NCBI GenBank assembly: GCA_016775335.1
Contig: JAEUGJ010000015.1
Coordinates: 1 to 64,000 of the forward strand
Direction: 5' to 3'
Length of the DNA: 64,000 nt
DNA from: Mogibacterium sp.
Lineage (GTDB): Bacteria; Bacillota; Clostridia; Peptostreptococcales; Anaerovoracaceae
The notes beneath the pieces are model-generated. The model ran no database searches. It saw nothing but the letters and a program-made list of their open reading frames with translations, and was not told where the DNA came from. Below are positions 7,724 through 14,073 of the stretch, one piece after another. The position numbers and the translations under genes were made by a program. Numbering within the stretch: the first letter of the stretch is position 1; every line of letters starts with the position of its first letter.

Positions 7724-8004
7724 GTCAAGTGTAACCGTAGGTCCTTGTTCAGTGCTCTGCACCCCAGTCAAGTGTAACTGTATGCGCCCTTATTCAGCAA
7801 CTCCTTACAACACATCTGCCCGGATGGTATCCGTAGAACATGTCAAACCCTTTTTTCTGATGAGATACTCAACACTTCCGGTCAAGTGTAACCGTTGCGC
7901 ACCCTGATTACTGTTTCCAGTTGTCCGGTCAGGTCCCGTAATTCCTTGTTCCAGTGTATTATCGTATTTTCATCAACCCGGAAGGTATCCGTAAAATACA
8001 CTAT
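7724..8004 (-). pseudogene. Decayed tandem copies of the 3' end of an unidentified gene
   Basis: Reading the minus strand, a 40-codon fragment (7882-8004) ends in TVIRVRNGYT and a TGA. Two further upstream-shifted copies of the same ending are visible: GTCAAGTGTAAC-type words recur at 7723-7738, 7766-7781 and 7880-7895, each encoding a terminal (G/S)YT plus stop. A second duplicated block encodes TDT(F/I)R(V/A)D at about 7820-7835 and 7976-7990. The frames are broken between copies. This looks like successive recombination or decay of one gene end; I do not recognise the parent protein. No intact gene lies between 7588 and 8270. Confidence 0.5.
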
Positions 8005-8081
8005 TCAATTTTCTTGGCAATCCTCTATTGCCAAATACGTTATATCATATGTTTTATATAAAAACAAGCGTTTATATTTCG

Positions 8082-8115
8082 CATATGCAAGAACTCGGTT
8101 TCGAAACTTGAAAAA
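8082..8115. repeat. Right copy of the 34-bp direct repeat
   Basis: Matches 6002-6035 at 32 of 34 positions. Here the copy forms the left half of an inverted repeat with 11-bp arms (CGGTTTCGAAA at 8096-8106 and TTTCGAAACCG at 8124-8134). The left copy lacks that partner arm, so the junctions differ on their outer sides. Confidence 0.75.
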
Positions 8116-8189
8116 TTTTCATTTTTCGAAACCGGCTTACCGACAGTATGAAAGCATCCAAAAAACGCCTGTCACTGCTTTGTTTTCTA

Positions 8190-8218
8190 TTGTCAAACGC
8201 CGCCCCCGGTGAGATAAT
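8190..8218 (+). promoter_or_regulatory. Candidate promoter of the GtrA-aminotransferase-kinase-aldolase operon
   Basis: -35 TTGTCA (8190-8195), 17-nt spacer, -10 GATAAT (8213-8218). A second TATAAT nearby has no matching -35. Confidence 0.55.
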
Positions 8219-8270
8219 AAACATATACACTTTATAATATTTATGCAGTCGCTGCAGAAAGGGGCCCGAT

Positions 8271-8738
8271 ATGAACGAACACCCGGTGAACGAACCGTAC
8301 AAACCCAACGCAAGGGAAACAAGGATTCAGATTGTTAAGTTCGCCCTGTTCTCCGCATCGGCGGGAATTGTTGAAACCGCCGCTTTTACGGTGCTGGACA
8401 TGGTGACCCCTTGGAAATACTGGCCCTGCTACCTGATTGCTCTGGTGCTCTCGGTGCTGTGGAACTTCACGCTGAACCGGGAGTTCACCTTTAAATCCGC
8501 AAATAATGTGTCCAAAGCCATGATGCAGATTTTTCTGTTCTACTGCGTCTTCACGCCCCTCTCCACCTGGTGGGGCAATGCGCTGACGGAAAAAGCCGGC
8601 TGGAACAGCTACGCCGTTCTTTTTCTCACCATGGCTGCGAACCTTATTTCTGAATACATTTACGATCGATTTGTGGTATACCGGAACAGCATGAATACGA
8701 ACCGGCGAGCACAGAGAGAAGAGGAAAGGAGCAAATAA
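8271..8738 (+). CDS. GtrA family membrane protein
   Basis: 155 residues with four predicted membrane helices (about 22-42, 47-67, 85-105 and 112-132) and charged termini, including the conserved WNFTLNREFTFK segment between helices 2 and 3. GtrA-type proteins are proposed flippases or anchors for lipid-linked sugars and often neighbour glycosyltransferases. Here none is near; instead the gene leads a catabolic operon, and its last codons contain the ribosome site (AAAGGAG) of the aminotransferase, which starts one base after the stop. A role in substrate uptake or an accidental association are both possible. Confidence 0.85.
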   Translation: MNEHPVNEPYKPNARETRIQIVKFALFSASAGIVETAAFTVLDMVTPWKYWPCYLIALVLSVLWNFTLNREFTFKSANNVSKAMMQIFLFYCVFTPLSTWWGNALTEKAGWNSYAVLFLTMAANLISEYIYDRFVVYRNSMNTNRRAQREEERSK

Positions 8739-8739
8739 C

Positions 8740-10233
8740 ATGAACAATTGCGGAATCAGCCGATGGGACTCCCCGGATAAAATCAATGCCGCATTGAAGG
8801 CGTTGACCGAAGAGTCGATCTGGGAGGTAGATGACGACTATTACGAAAATACCATTCTCAAATATTACGATGAGAAGTGCACCAATTCCAAAGCCATCTA
8901 CGAAGAAGCGAAGGAATACATTCCGGGCGGCGTGCAGCACAATCTGGCCTTCAACAAACCGTTCCCGGTAGCCTTCCGAAAAGCCGAAGGAGCCTACCTC
9001 TACGATGAGGACGGCAATAAGTACCTGGACTTCCTTCAGGCCGGCGGTCCAACCATTCTGGGCAGCAACTACCCGGCCATTCGGAATGCGGTCATCGAAC
9101 TGCTCAACGAATGCGGCCCGGTCACCGGACTCCTGCACAAATCCGAACTTCTTTTGGCCAAAGAAATTCACAAGCACATGCCGGGGGTGGAGATGTTCCG
9201 GATGCTGGGCAGCGGCACGGAATCCGTCATGGCCTCCCTGCGAATCGCACGCATTGCCACCGGAAACAAGCGCATCATCAAGGAAGGCGGCGATTACCAC
9301 GGCTGGAGCGATCAGATGGTCTACGGCACAAAGATTCCGGGTTCCCGCGGACTGCTGGAATCCCACGGAATTCCGAGACGCCTCTATTCCCTCACCGACG
9401 AGGTTCGTCCCAATGACCTGAACATGCTGGAGAGCATGCTGAAGCTGAACAAGTTCCGCGGCGGTACCGCAGCGGTCATCATCGAGCCATGCGGTCCGGA
9501 AAGCGGCACCCGTCCGGTTTCTAAGGAGTACAACAAAGGCGTTCGCTACCTTTGCGATAAGTACGGCGCCCTGCTGATTTTCGACGAAGTGGTCACCGGC
9601 TTCCGCACATCCATCGGCGGCGCCCAGGGCTATTTCGACGTCACACCGGACCTGACCATCTTCGGCAAAATCGTTGCCGGCGGTTATCCGGGAGCCGGCG
9701 GCGTCGGCGGCAAAAAAGAATACGCCGGGCTGATGGCGGCCGGCGTTGCCAGCGGAAAGCATCGGGCATACGTGGGCGGAACCCTGGCGGCTGCGCCGAT
9801 TTCCGCACTGGCCGGCTACACCTGCATCAAGGAAATTGAACGCAACAACGCTTGCGAGATTGCCGGAAAAGCGGGAGATAAGCTGACCGACGGAATCAAC
9901 TCCCTGATTCAGCAGTATCGCCTTCCATTCGTGGCATACAACCAGGGCAGTATCTGTCACCTGGAGTGCACCGGCGCCATGAGCTTCGACTTCTCCTCCT
10001 TCAGCATCCTAAAATCCGCCGTCGGACTTCTGCGGAACAAGGAAATGATGTACGAACGGAAGGATTCCATGGAGCGGATGGGCGCTGCCTATATGGCCAA
10101 CGGCCTGGTGACTTTAGCCGGAAGCCGGCTCTACACCTCCATGGCAACCACCGACGAAGTCATCGACGATGCACTGAACCGCTTTGAAGAGGTATTTAAG
10201 CACGTGGTTCCTACGGACAAGGGATTGCTGTAA
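8740..10233 (+). CDS. Class III PLP aminotransferase, glutamate-1-semialdehyde aminomutase-like
   Basis: 497 residues. Fold-type I PLP enzyme: SGTES (158-162) and DYHGW (185-189) form the phosphate and ring sites, D282 in FDEVVTGFR holds the pyridine nitrogen, and K310 in IFGKIVAGGYP is the Schiff-base lysine. It resembles glutamate-1-semialdehyde 2,1-aminomutase, but the rest of tetrapyrrole synthesis is absent. Its operon partners are an FGGY kinase and an aldolase, so it more likely transfers an amino group to or from a carbohydrate-like acid or aldehyde. An extra N-terminal region of about 50 residues precedes the usual start of the family. Substrate unknown. Confidence 0.88.
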   Translation: MNNCGISRWDSPDKINAALKALTEESIWEVDDDYYENTILKYYDEKCTNSKAIYEEAKEYIPGGVQHNLAFNKPFPVAFRKAEGAYLYDEDGNKYLDFLQAGGPTILGSNYPAIRNAVIELLNECGPVTGLLHKSELLLAKEIHKHMPGVEMFRMLGSGTESVMASLRIARIATGNKRIIKEGGDYHGWSDQMVYGTKIPGSRGLLESHGIPRRLYSLTDEVRPNDLNMLESMLKLNKFRGGTAAVIIEPCGPESGTRPVSKEYNKGVRYLCDKYGALLIFDEVVTGFRTSIGGAQGYFDVTPDLTIFGKIVAGGYPGAGGVGGKKEYAGLMAAGVASGKHRAYVGGTLAAAPISALAGYTCIKEIERNNACEIAGKAGDKLTDGINSLIQQYRLPFVAYNQGSICHLECTGAMSFDFSSFSILKSAVGLLRNKEMMYERKDSMERMGAAYMANGLVTLAGSRLYTSMATTDEVIDDALNRFEEVFKHVVPTDKGLL

Positions 10234-10248
10234 GAAAGAAGAAACGCT

Positions 10249-11787
10249 ATGAAAGAATATATTCTCGCCCACGATATCGGCACCAGTTCCGATAAAGCAG
10301 TACTGGTGGATTTTTCCGGCAAGATTATCGCCGCCGCCACCGCTCCCTACCCCACTTTCTATCCGGAGCCGGCATGGGTGGAGCAGAATCCGGAGGATTA
10401 TTGGAAAGCGGTATGCAGAACCGGCCGGGAGGTTGTAGCAAAAGCAGGCATCCAAAAAAGCCAAATTAAAGGCATCGTGTTCTCTACCCAGGCACAGGGA
10501 GTCATTCCCGTGTCCGAGGACGGCACCGTTCTCTATCCCAACATCACCTGGGTGGACGGACGGGCGCAGAAGCAGGCGGAGCATATCATGAACCGCGTGG
10601 GCGGCAAGAAGCTGTTCACCCTCTTCGCCGGCACCCCGATCATGGGAAAGGACTGCATCGCCAAAATCACCTGGCTCAAGGAAGAACGGCCGGAAATCTA
10701 CGCCAAAACCCACCTGATTTTGGACGTAAACGGCTACCTTAAATACAAATGCACCGGCCGCATGGTCACGGAACTGTCCGGGGCCTCCTCCTACGGACTG
10801 GATCTGAAGAAAAAGGATTGGATGTCCGTCTTCCCTCTGGTGGGTATCGATATGAACCGGCTGCCGCCGCTGGTGGCCAGCACGGACATCGTGGGTGGCA
10901 TCACTCGGGAAGCCGCTGCGGAAACGGGACTCATGGAAGGAACGCCGGTGTTCGGCGGATGCGACGACGTCCAGGCGGCGACGGTGGGATCCGGCATGTG
11001 CGATGACGGAGACATCCACATCTATCTGGGCACCTCTGCCTGGGTGGCAGCCTGCAGCCGGACGGCGGACAAATTCAAGCACGGTGCTGCCGCCATCCAG
11101 AGTGCCGACAAGGAGATGAACCTGATCGCGGGGATCACGGAATCTGCCGGCGCCAACATCGAGTGGCTGAAGAATCAGTTCTTCCGAAAGGAAATGGAAG
11201 AACTGGGAGACGGAATCTACGACTACATGGATTCCGTGGTGGCCAACATCCCGCCGGGCAGCGACCACCTGATCTGCACCCCGTGGATGCTGGGAGAACG
11301 GTGTCCCGTCTCCTCCACCACCACCCGGGCCACCCTGTTCAACATGACCATGATTCACACCCGGGAGCACATCATGCGGGCCATGTACGAAGGCATCGGT
11401 TACAACCTGCGGTGGATTCTGGAGAATTACCGGCAGGATTACGGTTTCCGGTGCGACAATTTCCGCATCATCGGCGGCGGTTCCCTGGATAAGGGCTGGA
11501 TGCAGATTATCGCAGATATTACGGGAAAACATTTTGCGGTGGTAAAGGATCCACGCAATGCGGGTGCCGTGGGTGCTGCCATGATTCCGCTAATCGGTCT
11601 GGGCGTCATTCCGTCCTTTGCGGCGGCGAAGGAATTCGTGCCCGTCGAACGGGAATACCATCCGAACCCGAAGAATGCCGCCATCTACAACAAGCTGTTC
11701 CAAGACTACAAGAACGTCTATCATTCGCTGGAAAAAGCCTACCGGCAGGCGAACTCCGCCCGCTTCGAAGGTGCGGATCAGGACTAA
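10249..11787 (+). CDS. FGGY family carbohydrate kinase (xylulokinase-like)
   Basis: 512 residues, two actin-like ATPase domains. The N-terminal phosphate loop HDIGTSSDKAVLVD (6-19), the central GGCDDVQAATVGSGM and YLGTSAWVA, and the C-terminal adenosine motif IIGGGSLDKGW with GAVGAAM are all present, so it should be active. Members phosphorylate pentuloses, tetritols, glycerol or similar polyols. Position between an aminotransferase and an aldolase suggests it makes the phosphorylated substrate for aldol cleavage. The exact sugar cannot be read from sequence; araB/xylB labels would be overcalls. Confidence 0.9.
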   Translation: MKEYILAHDIGTSSDKAVLVDFSGKIIAAATAPYPTFYPEPAWVEQNPEDYWKAVCRTGREVVAKAGIQKSQIKGIVFSTQAQGVIPVSEDGTVLYPNITWVDGRAQKQAEHIMNRVGGKKLFTLFAGTPIMGKDCIAKITWLKEERPEIYAKTHLILDVNGYLKYKCTGRMVTELSGASSYGLDLKKKDWMSVFPLVGIDMNRLPPLVASTDIVGGITREAAAETGLMEGTPVFGGCDDVQAATVGSGMCDDGDIHIYLGTSAWVAACSRTADKFKHGAAAIQSADKEMNLIAGITESAGANIEWLKNQFFRKEMEELGDGIYDYMDSVVANIPPGSDHLICTPWMLGERCPVSSTTTRATLFNMTMIHTREHIMRAMYEGIGYNLRWILENYRQDYGFRCDNFRIIGGGSLDKGWMQIIADITGKHFAVVKDPRNAGAVGAAMIPLIGLGVIPSFAAAKEFVPVEREYHPNPKNAAIYNKLFQDYKNVYHSLEKAYRQANSARFEGADQD

Positions 11788-11811
11788 CGGAAAGGAGCAC
11801 GAACAGAGCTT

Positions 11812-13056
11812 ATGACACTCCATGCAGTGAAACAGAATATAATTGAATACGGAAAAAAATTTGCGGACATCGGTTTCTCTCTGGGGGATTCCCCTCGGAT
11901 TCTGGTGCAGCAGAACCACCGGGTCTTCGGGACAGAACCGTGTGCGGATTTTGCCGACCTTCAGGAAAAAGAAATTCGCGACATCACCGGCACTTCCGAT
12001 CCGGCCAAGGGTGCGCTGATTGCCTCCCCTTACGAAGCCATGGTAGTGGCAAAAACAGAATATACCGCCATGTGCATTCAAGATGGACTGAGTATCCCGG
12101 CCGTGCTGGATGATATGGCCATGATTATCGGAAACCGAGTTTCCATCGTTTCGGAGGATCGGCTCAGCCTGGCCAAAACCCTGAGAAAATCCCCGGCCGT
12201 CCTCACCACGGAAGGCAATCTGATGGTCTGCGGGCGAAACCTGTACGAGGTGTTCACCGGACTCCTGATTCTGGAGAAGAACGCCGGCATCTTTGTGGAT
12301 GCGGATTTCCTCGGCGGCGCCCATCCGGTGTGCCCGCTGATGGGTAAACTGGAACACAAAATCTATCTGAAGAAATATTCTCGGAAAGAGATGGAACGGC
12401 AGAACCGACTGGAACAGCAGGCTCCTGCGGAAATACCGGAAGAGATTTTGCAGGACGCGGCATCGGATTACGCAGGGATGGATTTGCCGGAAAAGGACTG
12501 GTCTCCGGAAGAGCAAAAGTGCCGGGAACAGGTGGTGGAATACGGTATCCGATTGCTGGATTCCGGACTGGTCCAGGGCACCTGGGGAAATCTCTCCCTG
12601 CGGCTGGATGATGAATGGATGTTGTGCACCCCATCCGGAATGGACTACCGAGGACTGACTCCGGATGACATCGTAAAGGTGAACCTGGAAACCCTGGCCT
12701 ATGAAGGGGCGCTCAAGCCTACTTCGGAAAAAGATTTCCACGCCGGAATCTACCGGAATCGGCCGGACGTGAATGCCGTCATCCACACCCATGCGCGGTA
12801 CGCCTGCGTCTATGCCGCCTGCGGACTTTCTTTTACCACCAGCAGCGGTGATGCCATCGAGTGCGCAGCCTACGGACCTTCCGGCACCGGTCTGCTTTCC
12901 CGAAATGTGCAGAATGCAATTGGGGAAAACCGCGGCTGCCTGATGAAGAACCACGGCATGGTGGCGGTGGGTTCGGATCTGGAAGACGCCTTCCACACGG
13001 CCATGAGCATCGAGAATGCCGCCAAAGCCCGCATTGAACAATTCTGGGAAGAATAA
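11812..13056 (+). CDS. Class II aldolase/adducin-domain protein with an internal degenerate duplication
   Basis: 414 residues, about twice the normal size. The C-terminal half (about 231-414) is an intact class II aldolase of the fuculose/ribulose-5-phosphate epimerase type: GNLSLR, E306, the zinc pair H325-T-H327 in NAVIHTHARYA, and N380-H381-G. The N-terminal half (about 1-165) aligns with the same fold (for example VVAKTEYTAM opposite VIHTHARYAC, and TTEGNLMVCGRNLYEVF opposite MKNHGMVAVGSDLEDAF) but has lost all metal histidines. A charged linker (about 180-230) joins them. Likely reaction: aldol cleavage or epimerisation of the kinase product. The nearest GGAG ribosome word is somewhat far (14 nt) from the ATG. 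Confidence 0.88.
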   Translation: MTLHAVKQNIIEYGKKFADIGFSLGDSPRILVQQNHRVFGTEPCADFADLQEKEIRDITGTSDPAKGALIASPYEAMVVAKTEYTAMCIQDGLSIPAVLDDMAMIIGNRVSIVSEDRLSLAKTLRKSPAVLTTEGNLMVCGRNLYEVFTGLLILEKNAGIFVDADFLGGAHPVCPLMGKLEHKIYLKKYSRKEMERQNRLEQQAPAEIPEEILQDAASDYAGMDLPEKDWSPEEQKCREQVVEYGIRLLDSGLVQGTWGNLSLRLDDEWMLCTPSGMDYRGLTPDDIVKVNLETLAYEGALKPTSEKDFHAGIYRNRPDVNAVIHTHARYACVYAACGLSFTTSSGDAIECAAYGPSGTGLLSRNVQNAIGENRGCLMKNHGMVAVGSDLEDAFHTAMSIENAAKARIEQFWEE

Positions 13057-13101
13057 CAGGTTTTTTGTCAAATGGTGTTGGTGAAGAAAAAAAGGAACTT
13101 C

Positions 13102-13137
13102 TACCGAGCAGTGATTAAACTGCTCGGTATTCTTTTC
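13102..13137 (+). terminator. Rho-independent terminator of the aldolase operon
   Basis: Perfect 10-bp stem TACCGAGCAG / CTGCTCGGTA (13102-13111, 13120-13129), then TTCTTTT. Confidence 0.93.
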
Positions 13138-13176
13138 TATTCGTTTGGACTGATGAAAAAGTGAAGAACCAGAAAA

Positions 13177-13415
13177 TTGACGAGAAAAGCAAACTATTCC
13201 GGCCGCCAACGTCAATCCGTCACATGGAAACAGGAGCGATTAGAGTTCTCGGCGGATTTTTTCGGATAGAATTGACGATAATGCTATGAAAACAGAGGCT
13301 TTATCGTCAAATTCTTCGTAAGCCGCATGGGCTTCCACTGTAAAATTGAGCGGATAATTCGAGGTAATTCGAGTCATTGACGATGAAACTGAAAATACAG
13401 TCCTTCTTTCGTCAA
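13177..13415. repeat. Array of three fixed-geometry inverted repeats (array A, TTGACG type)
   Basis: Half-sites TTGACG at 13177, 13272 and 13377 are each answered by CGTCAA at 13210, 13305 and 13410. Each pair spans exactly 39 bp with a 27-nt unrelated interior. The second pair has arms extended to 10 bp. Start-to-start steps are 33/62/33/72/33. The array at 39298-39534 has nearly the same steps with a different arm word. It sits between convergent genes, beyond the terminator of the + operon. No ORF is convincing within 13138-13561. Function unknown. Confidence 0.85.
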
Positions 13416-13561
13416 CTTTTCAAAAAAAGTATTACTTTATTAGAATTCAGTGCAAGTCAAGTTGTTAGAATTTGTGTCATCCCTACCGTAAAGATTTGTT
13501 TCTTCGTCACCTGTTTCTTCGTCATGCCACACCAACACCAAAAAGTATAGAACCGAATAAC

Positions 13562-13608
13562 AAAAACCTGCACCGATCAGCAACAGCTTGCTACCGGTGC
13601 AGGTTTTT
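13562..13608. terminator. Bidirectional terminator between array A and the lipoprotein gene
   Basis: Perfect 14-bp stem AAAAACCTGCACCG / CGGTGCAGGTTTTT (13562-13575, 13595-13608). T-tracts result on both strands, so it can end the minus-strand lipoprotein transcript as well as any read-through from the left. Confidence 0.92.
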
Positions 13609-13614
13609 GGATTT

Positions 13615-14034
13615 TCACTTTTTATATACGGTTGGATCACCCACATCGTAATCTTTATATTCATCCGGCAAAACTTGCTCAACAATCAAGTTTTTATCCT
13701 TGATGTAACAATTTAGAGTTAATGTATTGCCTTCCTCATCAAACGGAATCTGCACGGTATATGAATCATTGGACTTCTTATACGTTCCATCTGCAGTTAC
13801 TAATGCACTGTTAATTGTTACAACACCCTTCTGTTTAAACTCAATGTTCTGGTTCTTTAATTGTTCTGCAACGTCTTTGTCAAACGAATCGTCAAAAGAG
13901 TGTATCTCATTATCTACCAGAGTTCCATATGCTTGCCATTTACCTTCAATACCCGTTGAATCACCGGACTTCGTACATGATGAAAACAGAATTATTATCA
14001 TCATTGAAAAAATAATTGAAATTGGTTTTTTCAC
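13615..14034 (-). CDS. Putative lipoprotein, lipocalin-like beta-rich domain
   Basis: 139 residues. A lipoprotein signal peptide (MKKPISIIFSMMIIILFSSC) ends in the lipobox FSSC, so C20 should be lipid-modified and the protein anchored outside the membrane. The mature part (GIEGKWQAYGT..., then GVVTINSALVTADGTYKKSNDSYTVQI) has the alternating pattern of a small lipocalin-like or DUF4923-like barrel. The start is a GTG with AGGAGAG upstream. It lies 39 nt after the DUF975-CmpB gene and is more AT-rich than it. Function unknown. Confidence 0.7.
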   Translation of the reverse strand: MKKPISIIFSMMIIILFSSCTKSGDSTGIEGKWQAYGTLVDNEIHSFDDSFDKDVAEQLKNQNIEFKQKGVVTINSALVTADGTYKKSNDSYTVQIPFDEEGNTLTLNCYIKDKNLIVEQVLPDEYKDYDVGDPTVYKK

Positions 14035-14073
14035 AACTACTCTCCTAATATTTCACTATGCTGATATGTCAAT

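Noticed and set aside
7671..7907. A 78-codon + strand frame in the decayed region
   Set aside because: It reads across the repeated gene-end remnants on the opposite strand, has no ribosome site and an implausible composition.
8096..8134. The 39-bp inverted repeat at the right direct repeat as a third array of the A/B family
   Set aside because: Its total span matches, but no further pairs occur at the 62 or 72-bp offsets and the arms are unrelated to TT[GC]ACG.
13177..13415. CRISPR-like reading of array A (short repeats, constant 27-nt interiors)
   Set aside because: Repeats are 6-10 bp and alternate in orientation, with unequal gaps (62 and 72 bp) and no cas genes; this is not a CRISPR array.
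13440..13685. An 81-codon minus-strand frame after array A
   Set aside because: It runs through the perfect bidirectional terminator at 13562-13608 and into the lipoprotein gene in another frame.
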